Origin: Microbacterium sp. CFH 31415
GTDB lineage: Bacteria; Actinomycetota; Actinomycetes; Actinomycetales; Microbacteriaceae
Direction: 5' to 3'
Assembly (NCBI RefSeq): GCF_022538185.1
Contig: NZ_JAKYXC010000003.1
Location: 310,001-374,000 of the forward strand
DNA: 64,000 bases
A program made the position numbers and the translations under genes. The notes below the pieces were generated by a model, which saw only the letters and a program-made list of their open reading frames with translations, searched no databases and had not been told where the DNA came from. Of the stretch, positions 29,340 through 39,803 are shown piece after piece; position 1 is the first letter of the stretch; the number at the start of each line of letters is the position of its first letter.

Positions 29340-30287
29340 GTGGTCGAAGTGCTGAGCCTGCGCGCCAGCGGCTTCGACGCGGTCGAGCAGACCTGGCGCG
29401 AGTTCGTGCCGTCGGCCCGGCTGCGCGAACCGGGTCCCGACGTCAGTGCGGAGCTCGCGTGGCAGTCCGCGGCGGTCGAGGGACTGTCGGCGGTCGCGTA
29501 TCAGCTGTCCGGCAGCGTGCGCTCGTCGATCGAGCCCCACGGCCAGCTCATGGCCTGCCGCGTCGCGACTGACGACGGCTGGGTGGGCGCGCCTCGGCGC
29601 CAATTCGACACGCGTCTGCCGTGGGCGTCGTCGGGTGCGGCAGCCGAGGCCGCGTGGGACGGCACCGCCACCGTGCGCGCCCTCATCTTCGACCTCGAGA
29701 GCGCGCAGCACACTGCCCGGCTCATGTCGGGCGACGACGGCCTCGTGCTCGACGTGCTCGATCCCGCGCCGCGCAGCGCGGCACTCGGCGCCCACTGGGA
29801 GAGGACCCAGTCGTACGTGCTCTCGGCGCTCGTCGCCGCGTCACGGTCGAACGACTCCGAGCCGCTGCTGGAGGCGGAGCTGAGCCGACATGCGCTCCAT
29901 GCCACGCTCAGCGCCTTCTCCACGACGTTCGCCGAGGCGCTCGAGCGGTCCGCTCAGCCCGGACCGGCACCGCGGAGGGTGCGCCGAGCGATCTCGTTCA
30001 TGGAGTCCCGCGTGGCAGACCCGATCACGATCGACGACGTGGCGGCCGCCGCCGGCATGTCGACGCGCGGACTACAGGCCGCCTTCCGCCGCGCGCTCGA
30101 AACGACGCCGACGGAGTACCTGCGCGGCCTCCGCCTCGCCGGCGCGCACGAACAGCTGCGAGCAGGGGGTCCCGAGACGGTCGCGGAAGTGGCCCGCACG
30201 TGGGGCTTCGCACACCCGTCGCGGTTCGCGGCGTTCTATCGGGAGCGCTACGGCCGCAGTCCCAGCGAGACGGTGCGCCGCGGCTGA
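29340..30287 (+). CDS. AraC-family transcriptional regulator
   Basis: A 315-residue regulator. The C-terminal double HTH spans about residues 215-312: AISFMESRVADPITIDDVAAAAGMSTRGLQAAFRRALE and then VAEVARTWGFAHPSRFAAFYRERYGRSPSETVRR. The N-terminal two thirds is a cupin-like sensor resembling AraC_binding_2 proteins. The GTG at 29340 follows GGGGGAGGTGG at ideal distance. It is convergent with the acyl-CoA dehydrogenase and divergent from the DUF445 gene; its target is unknown. Confidence 0.88.
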   Translation: MVEVLSLRASGFDAVEQTWREFVPSARLREPGPDVSAELAWQSAAVEGLSAVAYQLSGSVRSSIEPHGQLMACRVATDDGWVGAPRRQFDTRLPWASSGAAAEAAWDGTATVRALIFDLESAQHTARLMSGDDGLVLDVLDPAPRSAALGAHWERTQSYVLSALVAASRSNDSEPLLEAELSRHALHATLSAFSTTFAEALERSAQPGPAPRRVRRAISFMESRVADPITIDDVAAAAGMSTRGLQAAFRRALETTPTEYLRGLRLAGAHEQLRAGGPETVAEVARTWGFAHPSRFAAFYRERYGRSPSETVRRG

Positions 30288-30293
30288 TTCGGG

Positions 30294-31466
30294 TCAGTCC
30301 TCGAGCGGGCCGAGCCAGGCCGTCGCGACGGTCGAGTGCGCCGACTCGGGATCGCTCGGGTGGAACAGGCCCGCGAGCACGTCGCGGTACAGCCTGCCGA
30401 GCTCGTTCGAGGCGAAGTACGACGAGCCGCCCGCGACCAGGACGGCGTCGTCGACGATGGCCTTCGCGGCCGTGGCCGCGCGGTGCTTCACGCCCGCGAG
30501 CAGGGAGAACCAGCGGGGGCCGTGGTCGGCGAACCCGTCGACGTCGCGCGCGAGCGTGTCGAGCTGCGGCGGCAGGGCGTCGTAGGAGAGGGCCATGTCG
30601 GCGATCCGCCAGCGGATGTCGGGGTCCTGGCTGTAGGGCCTGCCGGTGCGCTTCGACGTGCGCTCGGCCGCCGCCGCGACCGCCAGGTCGAGCGCTCGCC
30701 GGGCGATCCCGGTGTAGACCGAGGCGAGCAGCAGCTCGAAGACGCTGAAGATGCCGAAGACCAGCGGATCGGGGTTCGGGCCCGGGTCGATGCGCCGCGC
30801 GACGCGCTCGGGCGGTGCGACCGCGCCGTGCAGCTCGGTGGTGCGCGACTGCGTGCCCCGCATGCCGAGCGTGTCCCAGTCGTCGCGGGTCACGATCCGC
30901 CCGGCGGGCTCCTCCGACCGCGGGACGAACGCGTAGACCATCTTCGGGCCGTCGGGAGACGTCGTGTCGAGTCCGTGCAGGCCGAGCTGCGTCCATACGG
31001 GGGCGAGTGACGTGAAGATCTTCGTGCCGGTGAACGCGTAGCCGCCGTCGGCCTGCGGCGCGGCATCCGTCCCACTCCCGAACAGCACGAGGTCGTTCCC
31101 CGCCTCGCTGATCCCGAACGCGAACACCTCGCCGGCCACGGCGCCCTCCTGCACGAACCGCAGCACGTCGACGCCGCGATCGGACAGCACCTTCGCGACG
31201 CCCGTCCACACGAGGTGCATGTTGATCGCGAGGGCCGTGGCCGGTGCGGCGCCCGCGAGCCTCTGCTGGAGAGCGGATGCCTCGGCCAGCCCGAGACCTC
31301 CGCCGCCGAGCTCTGCGGGCACGAGGATCGCGAGGTAGCCGGCATCCCGCAGCTCGTCGAGGTCGGCCGCGGGGAACGTGTTCTCGCGGTCGTGCCGCGG
31401 CGCCCGCTCACGGATGCGCTCGAGCAGATCGTCGGGGAGGTACGCGGTCGGGTCGAAGTCGGTCAC
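30294..31466 (-). CDS. Acyl-CoA dehydrogenase family protein
   Basis: A 390-residue flavoprotein of the acyl-CoA dehydrogenase fold. Visible segments are the N-terminal helical domain (LRDAGYLAILVPAELGGGGLGLAE), the FAD beta-barrel motif FAFGISEAGND, GYAFTGTKIFTSLAP, and a C-terminal helical domain. The canonical catalytic Glu near the C terminus is not obvious, so it may be a monooxygenase-like or desulfurisation-type relative. The GTG start follows GGGAGAATGGCCGG. Monocistronic. Confidence 0.82.
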   Translation of the reverse strand: MTDFDPTAYLPDDLLERIRERAPRHDRENTFPAADLDELRDAGYLAILVPAELGGGGLGLAEASALQQRLAGAAPATALAINMHLVWTGVAKVLSDRGVDVLRFVQEGAVAGEVFAFGISEAGNDLVLFGSGTDAAPQADGGYAFTGTKIFTSLAPVWTQLGLHGLDTTSPDGPKMVYAFVPRSEEPAGRIVTRDDWDTLGMRGTQSRTTELHGAVAPPERVARRIDPGPNPDPLVFGIFSVFELLLASVYTGIARRALDLAVAAAAERTSKRTGRPYSQDPDIRWRIADMALSYDALPPQLDTLARDVDGFADHGPRWFSLLAGVKHRAATAAKAIVDDAVLVAGGSSYFASNELGRLYRDVLAGLFHPSDPESAHSTVATAWLGPLED

Positions 31467-31539
31467 CCGGCCATTCTCCCGCCTCTCTCCGCTCGCGGGC
31501 GCGACGTGCCACGATGATCGCAGACAGCGAGGAGTCGAT

Positions 31540-32538
31540 ATGTCGCGGCTAACCCAGACCCTCATCCCCACCGCTCAGCGGCAGTCCGTCGAGGAGCTCA
31601 CCGAGGCCCTCGACCTCGGCCACGGCGACACCCTCGCCAAACGCAGCGGCTTCCTCATCATGCTCACCCTCGCGGGTCTGATCGCGATCGCGGGCGTGCT
31701 GACCGACTCGACCGCGACGGTGATCGGCGCCATGATCATCGCGCCGCTCGGCACGCCGATCCTCGGCATCGGGCTCGGCATCGTCACGGGACACCTCAGC
31801 CTCGTGATCCGCTCGATTCTATGGGTGCTCGTCGGGCTCGTGATCGTGGTGGCGCTCGGCCTCGTCTTCGCGCTCTTCGTCGCGACGCCGGAGAGCCTGG
31901 CCGCCAATTCGCAGGTGGAGGGGCGCACATCGCCCAGCCTCATGGACCTGGTCGCCGCGCTCGCCACCGGGTTCGCCGGGGGATTCGCGATGTGCCGAAA
32001 GGACCTCAGCGCCGTGCTGCCGGGCGTCGCGATCGCGATCTCGCTCGTACCGCCGCTGGGCGTTGTGGGCGTGTGCGCGGGGCAGGGGCTCTGGGGCGAC
32101 GCGCTCGGGGCGCTCGTGCTGTTCCTCTCGAATGTCCTCGCGCTCGTGATTGCCGGCACGATCGTCTTCACGATGGGCGGCTACGCGCGCGACCCCGGAT
32201 CGTCGACAACAGCGAACCGCCGCCGGGCATATCTCGTCGTGACGGTGCTGGCCCTCGTGGTGACCGTGCCGCTGGCGGCGAACTCGATCGTCGCGGTCGC
32301 ACTCGCGCGCTGGACCGCGACGATCCAGGCCGTCACCACCACGTGGCTCGCGGACGAGCCCGGCGCGCGTGTCTACGACGTCTCCTGGAGCGGCGCGGAT
32401 GCCACGGTCGACGTGACCACCGACGACGGCCAGGTGTCCGACATCGGCGATCTGCGGACCGCGCTGTCGACGGCGATCCCGAGCTGGGTGGGCGTCGTGG
32501 TCGACGTCGGCCAGGGGAGCGAGTACGTCGTGCAGTGA
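31540..32538 (+). CDS. DUF389 family membrane protein
   Basis: A 332-residue protein with six or seven transmembrane helices. The family signature DSTATVIGAMIIAPLGTPILGIGLGIVTG lies near residues 57-85, followed by SLMDLVAALATGFAGGFAMCR and LPGVAIAISLVPPLGVVG. A soluble C-terminal domain of about 80 residues follows the last helix. The ATG is preceded by GAGGAG. The family's function is not established. Confidence 0.87.
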   Translation: MSRLTQTLIPTAQRQSVEELTEALDLGHGDTLAKRSGFLIMLTLAGLIAIAGVLTDSTATVIGAMIIAPLGTPILGIGLGIVTGHLSLVIRSILWVLVGLVIVVALGLVFALFVATPESLAANSQVEGRTSPSLMDLVAALATGFAGGFAMCRKDLSAVLPGVAIAISLVPPLGVVGVCAGQGLWGDALGALVLFLSNVLALVIAGTIVFTMGGYARDPGSSTTANRRRAYLVVTVLALVVTVPLAANSIVAVALARWTATIQAVTTTWLADEPGARVYDVSWSGADATVDVTTDDGQVSDIGDLRTALSTAIPSWVGVVVDVGQGSEYVVQ

Positions 32539-32611
32539 GCCGGGTGGGCCGGGGTGGCTCGGCGCAGGTCGGACCGGGCCGGCCAGGTGGGCCGGCGGGT
32601 CGGCGTACGGC

Positions 32612-33382
32612 TCAGGCGTCGAGTGCTTCGAGTGCCTCGAGGAACTGTGCGATCGTGGCCTCGGGCTCGTCGCGGTGCGGCGAGTGACCGGCGCCGGCGA
32701 CCACCGACATCGTGATGCGCGGGTTGGCATCGACGACCGACTCGGCAGGCTTGCCGCGGAAGATGCTGTACACCGCGGGGTCGGACGCGACCACATGGGT
32801 CGGCACGGCGAGGGCGGCCGCGGCATCCGTCACATCCCACACCGCGTTCTGCACGCTCGTCTGCTCGACCGCCCAGCGGCTCGCCTGCTGCGCAGACTGG
32901 GCCTTGAGTTCGACGTCGTGCTCGTGCCAGTGCGGGTGCGCCTCGCGCACCGCGCGCTGCGAGGGGTCGGCGAAGGACTCCTCCTGGCTCGTGCGCACGA
33001 TCTCGCGGTCGCGGTCGGTGAGGGCGATCGCGGGGTCGATGAGCACGAGCCGGCGCGTCCACGCGGGATCAGCGGCGACCGCCACGGTCGATGCGGCCGC
33101 GCCGAGCGAGTGGCCGACGACCAGGTCCCACGCCGCGCCGTCGACAGGACGCGTGGCCGCGAGATCCGCGGCGTAGGCGGCGATCGTGTAGTCGAGCGCG
33201 CGCGGGGCGGTGCCGTGGCCGCGCAGGTCGACGGCGTCGGCGCGCCAGCCGGCATCGGCGAGCGCGACGCCGTACCGCCACATCAGCGGACCGTTCGACC
33301 CGAGGCCGTGGACGAGCAGGGCGCGGCGCGCGGCATCGGGTGCACCCCAGGACAGACGCGGAAGGACGACGGGTGACGGCAT
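32612..33382 (-). CDS. Alpha/beta hydrolase
   Basis: A 256-residue hydrolase. LLVHGLGSNGPLMWRYG gives the oxyanion loop, VVGHSLGAAAS the nucleophile Ser elbow, and VVAGAGHSPHRDEP the catalytic His; the Asp is probably in the ASDPAVYS region. The cap region is rich in Trp/His/Gln. No substrate can be assigned. It is divergent from a conserved hypothetical gene. Confidence 0.86.
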   Translation of the reverse strand: MPSPVVLPRLSWGAPDAARRALLVHGLGSNGPLMWRYGVALADAGWRADAVDLRGHGTAPRALDYTIAAYAADLAATRPVDGAAWDLVVGHSLGAAASTVAVAADPAWTRRLVLIDPAIALTDRDREIVRTSQEESFADPSQRAVREAHPHWHEHDVELKAQSAQQASRWAVEQTSVQNAVWDVTDAAAALAVPTHVVASDPAVYSIFRGKPAESVVDANPRITMSVVAGAGHSPHRDEPEATIAQFLEALEALDA

Positions 33383-33437
33383 GCTCTCCAGCCTAGAAGC
33401 GGCCCGGGGGTGTGCCGTGCCACGGCAGGATGGTGGC

Positions 33438-33842
33438 ATGATCTCGACGGAACTGGCAGTCGCCCTGCGCGACGCCGGGCTGGTGTGGCATCCGCGATCG
33501 GGCGACAGGTTCCAGCTCGACGAGCCCGAGTTCGAGGCCGACGTCTTCACGGTGAGCGAGATGACCATCGAGCCGCGCGAGTATCCGACCGGGCGCATCC
33601 TCGCCTTCAACGGCACGACGGAGTGGGCGCTGGACTCCGTCGCGCTCGAGGACGCCCTGTGGCTGCCGCACGAGAGCCAGCTGCGCGACATGCTCGGCGC
33701 CGCGTTCCGGGCGCTGCGCCGCCTGCCCGACACCTACGAGGTCGAGATCGTGCTCGCGGGGGAGAAGCGCGTGGTCGAGTACCCCGATCCCGCCGACGCG
33801 TACGCGCTGGCGCTGCTGGAGGTGCTGCGTCGGATCGCCTGA
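33438..33842 (+). CDS. Conserved hypothetical protein
   Basis: A 134-residue soluble protein without a signal peptide or membrane segments. The sequence ISTELAVALRDAGLVWHPRSGDRFQL, EADVFTVSEMTIE and ILAFNGTTEWALDSV is of a kind I recall as common in Actinobacteria, sometimes labelled CpaE-like without evidence. The ATG is followed by coding with normal codon bias. Function unknown. Confidence 0.75.
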   Translation: MISTELAVALRDAGLVWHPRSGDRFQLDEPEFEADVFTVSEMTIEPREYPTGRILAFNGTTEWALDSVALEDALWLPHESQLRDMLGAAFRALRRLPDTYEVEIVLAGEKRVVEYPDPADAYALALLEVLRRIA

Positions 33843-33913
33843 TCCCCTCGCGCGCCTGGGCGGGTGCGCCGGGGCTCGGGTGCGTGCCGGACGTGCGCCG
33901 GGGGTTCCGGTGC

Positions 33914-33984
33914 GGGTTGCCCGGGTCCGGCGGGTTGCCCGGGGTTGCCCGGGTCAGGTGGGTTGCCCGGGGTCGCCCGGGTCA
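33914..33984. repeat. Tandem ~28-bp repeats copying the MFS gene end
   Basis: GGGTTGCCCGGGTC-centred units recur about 2.5 times with a 27-28-bp period, and the last unit carries the stop codon of the MFS gene (33982-33984). The arrangement matches the repeats at the end of the IclR gene. Confidence 0.7.
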
Positions 33985-35187
33985 GGTGATGGTCGGAACC
34001 GGCTCGGTGTCGGGGATCGGGCTCGCGTCGCGGCCGCGCAGGTCGGGGAAGCCGCGCACGAAGGCGACCGCCACGAGGAGGCCCGCCGCGGCGAAGGCGG
34101 TCGCGGCGACGTAGGCGCCGGTCGGGCCCAGGTCGTCGATCAGGAAGCCGGCGATGGCCGAGCCGGCCGCCGCGCCGATGAGCTGGCCCGTGCCGACCCA
34201 GCCGAACGCCTCTGCGGTGTCGCTGAACTTCACGCTCGCCGACGTCATGGCGAACAGCACTGCCAGGGCGGGTGCGATGCCGATGCCGGCCAGCACGAGG
34301 GTGCCGCCCAGCCAGAACACGTTGAGCGAGACGATCGTGAGTGCGAGGCCGACAGTGACGATCGCGAGACGGCGGGCCATCGCCCACGGCCCGATCGGGA
34401 TGTGCCCGAACCCCAAGCCGCCGGCGAGACTGCCGACCGAGAAGAGGGCGAGCACGATTCCGGCCTCGAGGCCGCCGTGGTCGAACGTCGCCACGACGCC
34501 GGCTTCCACCGCCGAGCAGGCGCCGATGAGGAGGAACCCGACGACGGTCGCGAGCAGCACCGGGGTCTTGGTGAGCACCTTGCCGATGCTGCGGCGACTG
34601 CGCGGGATGCGGACGCGCCCGACCTCGGGGGAGAGGATGAACCACGATCCGCCGCCGATGAGGATCACGACGATGAGCAGCAGCGCCTGCACGGTGCCGA
34701 CCTGCGTCGCGACGAGCGTGATGACCACGGGCGCGATGATCCAGATGATCTCCTGGAGCGACGCGTCGAGGGAGAAGAGCGGCGTCAGCTGCTTGGAGGT
34801 GACGAGCTTCGGGTAGATGGTGCGGGCCGCGGACTGGATCGGCGGCGTCGACAGGCCACTGACGAACCCGAGGGCCATGTAGCCGGGCAGCGGCAGCGCG
34901 AGCAGGGCGATCGCGGTGATCGACAGCGCGCACACGATCATCGTCGACGCGATGACGGGGCGCATACCCCACCGGCCCATCCAGCGGCTGGTCACCGGCC
35001 CGGCGATCGCCTGCCCGATCGAGGCCGCCGCGAGCACGAGGCCCGCCGCGCCGTATGAGCCGGTGACGTGCTCGATGTGCAGCAGGATCGCGAGGCTCGT
35101 CATCCCGTTCGGGAAGCGCGCCGTCAGCTGAGCGGCGATGATACGGCCGACGCCCGGAGTGCGAAGAAGATCCCGGTAGCCCGCCAC
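33982..35187 (-). CDS. MFS transporter
   Basis: A 401-residue membrane protein with about twelve helices, e.g. GAAGLVLAAASIGQAIAGPVTSRWMGRWGMRPVIAS (the inter-helix 2-3 loop carries the GRWGMRP form of the MFS motif). The second half has a similar pair in SVGSLAGGLGFG. The substrate is unknown; it resembles the sugar- or drug-efflux branch. Its 3' end lies in a tandem repeat. Confidence 0.85.
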   Translation of the reverse strand: MAGYRDLLRTPGVGRIIAAQLTARFPNGMTSLAILLHIEHVTGSYGAAGLVLAAASIGQAIAGPVTSRWMGRWGMRPVIASTMIVCALSITAIALLALPLPGYMALGFVSGLSTPPIQSAARTIYPKLVTSKQLTPLFSLDASLQEIIWIIAPVVITLVATQVGTVQALLLIVVILIGGGSWFILSPEVGRVRIPRSRRSIGKVLTKTPVLLATVVGFLLIGACSAVEAGVVATFDHGGLEAGIVLALFSVGSLAGGLGFGHIPIGPWAMARRLAIVTVGLALTIVSLNVFWLGGTLVLAGIGIAPALAVLFAMTSASVKFSDTAEAFGWVGTGQLIGAAAGSAIAGFLIDDLGPTGAYVAATAFAAAGLLVAVAFVRGFPDLRGRDASPIPDTEPVPTIT

Positions 35188-35296
35188 AGAACAACGTTAG
35201 CGCGGCCCCTGGCGCCGGCGAGATCGGTTCGGTGGGCCGCTTCGACGGCGGCGCCCGCGCGACACGCCGGGACGCGCCGCGACACGCCGAAGAAGT

Positions 35297-35441
35297 CTCT
35301 CCACAGGCAGATCCGGTGTCGGAGGGGCGATCTAGCGTCAGACCTGTGGACAGCGGCGGCCGCCGCATCCGAAACGCCCGTGATTCAGGCTTTTTCCAGA
35401 TTCAAGACCGGAGGTCGACCTGTGGATGAAACGGTGGACAA
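35297..35441. promoter_or_regulatory. Cluster of DnaA-box-like sites upstream of nrdHIEF
   Basis: Four sites close to TTATCCACA/TTGTCCACA: CTCTCCACA (35297-35305), TGTGGACAG (35345-35353), TGTGGATGA (35421-35429) and GGTGGACAA (35433-35441), the last three one mismatch from the consensus. The 410-bp gap between the MFS gene and nrdH holds these, a palindrome, and two CGCGACACGCCG copies (35258, 35278). Confidence 0.55.
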
Positions 35442-35521
35442 CCTGTGTTGTATATGGGGAGAGCGGTGGAAAATCACACGGATGTAACTACTAGCCCTTG
35501 TGGTGCTATCCAATGTCGGTA

Positions 35522-35538
35522 CCCATATGTAGTATGGG
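35522..35538. promoter_or_regulatory. NrdR-box-like palindrome
   Basis: CCCATATGTAGTATGGG, with CCCATA/TATGGG arms, lies 60 bp upstream of the nrdH start. It resembles the AT-centred palindromes bound by NrdR in front of actinobacterial nrd genes. A second box at the usual spacing was not convincing. Confidence 0.5.
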
Positions 35539-35597
35539 ACTCCCGGCGGGGGGCCTGCCGGAAAATGAGCGGATTTGAGGGGAAAGACACGATCAAC

Positions 35598-35831
35598 ATG
35601 GCGATCACCGTCTACACGAAGCCCGCGTGCGTGCAGTGCACGGCGACCTACCGAGCCCTTGACTCGAAGGGCATCGAATACGAGATCCACGACCTCTCGG
35701 AGGACCCTTCGGCCCTCGAGCAGGTCAAGGCGCTGGGCTACCTCCAGGCGCCCGTCGTCATCACCGATGAAGACCACTGGTCGGGCTTCCGTCCCGACAA
35801 GATCGACGAGCTCGCCTCGCGACTCGCGTGA
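35598..35831 (+). CDS. nrdH: NrdH-redoxin
   Basis: A 77-residue glutaredoxin-like electron donor for the class Ib ribonucleotide reductase. The redox motif CVQC is at residues 11-14 ([17 protein letters not shown]), followed by the thioredoxin-reductase-specific patch [11 protein letters not shown] near the end. First gene of the nrdHIEF operon; the ATG lies at the end of a long regulatory leader. 4 nt separate its stop from nrdI. Confidence 0.96.
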   Translation: MAITVYTKPACVQCTATYRALDSKGIEYEIHDLSEDPSALEQVKALGYLQAPVVITDEDHWSGFRPDKIDELASRLA

Positions 35832-35835
35832 CGCC

Positions 35836-36300
35836 ATGGCAACCGCGATCGCACAGCGAAGCGCGGTTGCCGGGCGGGCGACCGCGGCACCTCTCCTCGT
35901 CTACTTCTCGAGCGTTTCGGGCAACACCGCACGCTTCATCGAGAAGCTCGGGGCGAGGGCGGTCCGGATCCCGCTGCATCCGACGGATCCGGCCCTCGTG
36001 GTCGACGAGCCCTTCATCCTCGTCACACCGACGTATGGCGGAGGCCAGGGCCGAGGCGAGGAGAAGGGCGCCGTTCCCAAACAGGTGATCCGGTTCCTCA
36101 ACGACGAGCGCAACCGCAGCCTGATCCGCGGAGTCATCTCCGCGGGCAACACCAACTTCGGCGAGCACTTCTGCATCGCCGGCGACATCATCAGCCGCAA
36201 GTGTCATGTGCCGCACTTGTACCGGCTAGAGGTTTTCGGCACGCCTGAAGACGTGGAACGCGTAAGCGAGGGATTGGAACGATGGCAGACGCTGCAGTGA
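35836..36300 (+). CDS. nrdI: NrdI flavodoxin-like protein
   Basis: A 154-residue flavodoxin that supplies the oxidant for assembly of the manganese-tyrosyl cofactor in NrdF. FMN-binding loops are [18 protein letters not shown] and [22 protein letters not shown], then [19 protein letters not shown]. Its last codons overlap the nrdE start by 19 nt, so the two are coupled. Confidence 0.95.
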   Translation: MATAIAQRSAVAGRATAAPLLVYFSSVSGNTARFIEKLGARAVRIPLHPTDPALVVDEPFILVTPTYGGGQGRGEEKGAVPKQVIRFLNDERNRSLIRGVISAGNTNFGEHFCIAGDIISRKCHVPHLYRLEVFGTPEDVERVSEGLERWQTLQ

Positions 36301-38438
36301 CAGAGAAGGACTTGAAGACAGAGGCGCGCTTCGAGGGCATGGACTACCACGCCCTCAACGCGATGCTCAACCTCTACGACGCCGACGGGAAGATCCAGTT
36401 CGACGCCGACAAGCGCGCCGCGCGGGAGTACTTCCTGCAGCACGTGAACCAGAACACCGTCTTCTTCCACTCGCTGAAGGAGCGCCTCGACTACCTCGTC
36501 GAGAAGGAGTACTACGAGCCCGAGGTGCTCGCGAAGTACCCGTTCGAGTTCATCCAGCAGCTCAACGACTTCGCCTATGGCAAGAAGTTCCGCTTCGAGA
36601 CCTTCCTCGGCGCGTTCAAGTACTACACGAGCTACACGCTCAAGACCTTCGACGGCAAGCGCTACCTCGAGCGCTTCGAGGACCGTGTCGTCATGACAGC
36701 CCTCGCGCTCGCCGACGGCGACCAGGAGCTCGCGACCTCCCTCGTGGACGAGATCATCAGCGGCCGCTTCCAGCCCGCCACGCCGACCTTCCTCAACGCA
36801 GGCAAGGCGCAGCGGGGCGAGCTCGTCTCGTGCTTCCTGCTGCGCATCGAAGACAACATGGAGTCGATCGCCCGCGGCATCAACTCCGCGCTGCAGCTCT
36901 CCAAGCGCGGCGGCGGCGTCGCGCTCCTGCTGTCGAACGTTCGTGAGTCTGGCGCGCCGATCAAGCAGATCGAGAACCAGTCGTCGGGCATCATCCCCGT
37001 CATGAAGCTCCTGGAAGACAGCTTCAGCTACGCCAACCAGCTCGGCGCGCGTCAGGGCGCCGGCGCGGTGTACCTCAGCGCTCACCACCCCGACATCATG
37101 CGCTTCCTCGACACCAAGCGCGAGAACGCCGACGAGAAGATCCGGATCAAGACCCTGTCGCTGGGCGTCGTGGTGCCCGACATCACGTTCGAGCTCGCCA
37201 AGAACGACGAAGACATGTACCTCTTCTCGCCGTACGACGTCGAGCGCGTCTACGGCGTTCCTTTCGGCGACATCTCGGTCACCGAGAAGTACCGCGAGAT
37301 GGTCGACGACCCGCGCATCAAGAAGACGAAGATCAACGCGCGCGAGTTCTTCCAGACGCTCGCCGAGATCCAGTTCGAGTCGGGCTACCCGTACATCATG
37401 TTCGAGGACACGGTGAACAAGGCCAACCCGATCAAGGGCCGGATCAACATGTCCAACCTGTGCTCCGAGATCCTGCAGGTCAACACTCCGACCACGTACA
37501 ACGAAGACCTCTCGTACGCGCAGATCGGCAAGGACATCTCGTGCAACCTGGGCTCGCTCAACATCGCCCTCGCGATGGACGGCGGCAACCTCGCCAAGAC
37601 GGTCGAGGCGAGCATCCGCGCTCTCACGGCCGTCAGCCAGCAGAGCCACATCGCCTCGGTGCGCTCCATCGAGGACGGCAACGACCGCTCGCACGCGATC
37701 GGGCTCGGCCAGATGAACCTGCACGGCTACCTCGCCCGCGAGCACGTCTACTACGGCTCGGAAGAGGGTGTCGACTTCACGAACATCTACTTCTACACGG
37801 TCCTGTTCCACGCGCTGCGGGCCTCGAACAAGATCGCGATCGAGCGCGGCGAGACGTTCGACGGGTTCGAGGACTCGAAGTACGCGTCGGGCGAGTTCTT
37901 CGACAAGTACATCGACCAGGAGTGGGTCCCTGCCACCGAGAAGGTCGCCGAGCTGTTCGCCGGCCACCACATCCCGACGCAGGACGACTGGCGCGAGCTG
38001 AAGGCCTCGATCCAGCAGTACGGCATCTACAACCAGAACCTGCAGGCCGTGCCGCCGACCGGCTCGATCTCCTACATCAACAACTCCACGTCGTCGATCC
38101 ACCCGATCGCGGCGAAGGTCGAGATCCGCAAGGAAGGCAAGCTCGGCCGCGTCTACTACCCGGCGGCGTTCATGACGAACGACAACCTGGAGTACTACCA
38201 GGACGCATACGAGATCGGCTACGAGAAGGTCATCGACACCTACGCCGCCGCGACCCAGCACGTCGACCAGGGTCTGTCGCTCACGCTGTTCTTCAAGGAC
38301 ACCGCGACCACGCGCGACATCAACAAGGCCCAGATCTACGCCTGGCGTAAGGGCATCAAGACGATCTACTACATCCGCCTGCGTCAGATGGCGCTGGAGG
38401 GCACCGACATGTCCGAGTGCGTCTCCTGCACGCTGTGA
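36282..38438 (+). CDS. nrdE: Class Ib ribonucleotide reductase, alpha subunit
   Basis: Reduces ribonucleoside diphosphates. The 718 residues match NrdE. Visible are [24 protein letters not shown] (first active-site Cys), MSNLCSEI (radical Cys), NLGSLNIAL and [19 protein letters not shown]. The C-terminal redox pair is CVSC (713-716), as expected for an NrdH-reduced enzyme. The ATG at 36282 overlaps nrdI; a GTG at 36297 could also serve. Confidence 0.96.
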   Translation: MADAAVTEKDLKTEARFEGMDYHALNAMLNLYDADGKIQFDADKRAAREYFLQHVNQNTVFFHSLKERLDYLVEKEYYEPEVLAKYPFEFIQQLNDFAYGKKFRFETFLGAFKYYTSYTLKTFDGKRYLERFEDRVVMTALALADGDQELATSLVDEIISGRFQPATPTFLNAGKAQRGELVSCFLLRIEDNMESIARGINSALQLSKRGGGVALLLSNVRESGAPIKQIENQSSGIIPVMKLLEDSFSYANQLGARQGAGAVYLSAHHPDIMRFLDTKRENADEKIRIKTLSLGVVVPDITFELAKNDEDMYLFSPYDVERVYGVPFGDISVTEKYREMVDDPRIKKTKINAREFFQTLAEIQFESGYPYIMFEDTVNKANPIKGRINMSNLCSEILQVNTPTTYNEDLSYAQIGKDISCNLGSLNIALAMDGGNLAKTVEASIRALTAVSQQSHIASVRSIEDGNDRSHAIGLGQMNLHGYLAREHVYYGSEEGVDFTNIYFYTVLFHALRASNKIAIERGETFDGFEDSKYASGEFFDKYIDQEWVPATEKVAELFAGHHIPTQDDWRELKASIQQYGIYNQNLQAVPPTGSISYINNSTSSIHPIAAKVEIRKEGKLGRVYYPAAFMTNDNLEYYQDAYEIGYEKVIDTYAAATQHVDQGLSLTLFFKDTATTRDINKAQIYAWRKGIKTIYYIRLRQMALEGTDMSECVSCTL

Positions 38439-39443
<1,005 letters not shown>

Positions 39444-39478
39444 TCTCCCGATTCTGACTCCGGCCCGAAACGGCTGGT

Positions 39479-39520
39479 GAGAGGCCCGGATTCGCAGGAT
39501 TCTGCGGATTCGGGCCTCTC
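39479..39520 (+). terminator. Terminator after nrdF (island-borne)
   Basis: GAGAGGCCCG (39479-39488) pairs with CGGGCCTCTC (39511-39520), with an inner CGCAG/CTGCG stem, and is followed by TTGTGCCTTCTCTC. It lies on the island side of attL, replacing the original nrdF terminator now found at 50072-50109. Confidence 0.85.
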
Positions 39521-39578
39521 TTGTGCCTTCTCTCGAGAGACAGAGGAGGACAGCAATGAACAGGAATGACCGTTCGGT

Positions 39579-39766
39579 GTGGCACGGGGGTGGCACGCGC
39601 CCACCTTCTGGGGGAGAGCGGGGTGGCTCAGGATCCGGATTTCGGCTTCGACGTGCCATCGGGCTCGTGCCATATCGTGCCACTTCACGTGCTGGCGATT
39701 CGGGGAAATACCCGATCAGTAGGTGTTCTAAGGGTCCCACGTTGCGCAGTGGCACGGAGTGGCACG
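39579..39766. repeat. GTGGCACG repeats, left arm (seven copies)
   Basis: GTGGCACG occurs at 39579, 39590, 39749 and 39759, and its complement CGTGCCA at 39652, 39666 and 39676. They lie between attL and the integrase, as arm-type integrase-binding sites do. No other gene is seen in 39521-39803. Confidence 0.7.
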
Positions 39767-39803
39767 GGTGTCCACGTGAGTCCGCTCGTGACCACGGGAG
39801 GCC

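Noticed and set aside
31244..31552. Short plus-strand frames upstream of the DUF389 gene
   Set aside because: They are shadows of the acyl-CoA dehydrogenase gene with no ribosome site.
35188..35597. DnaA-box cluster as the chromosomal origin
   Set aside because: No dnaA, dnaN, gyrB or rpmH nearby and too few boxes; control of nrd is the simpler reading.
39579..39766. GTGGCACG repeats as a CRISPR array
   Set aside because: Repeats are only 8 bp, in both orientations and irregularly spaced; no cas genes.
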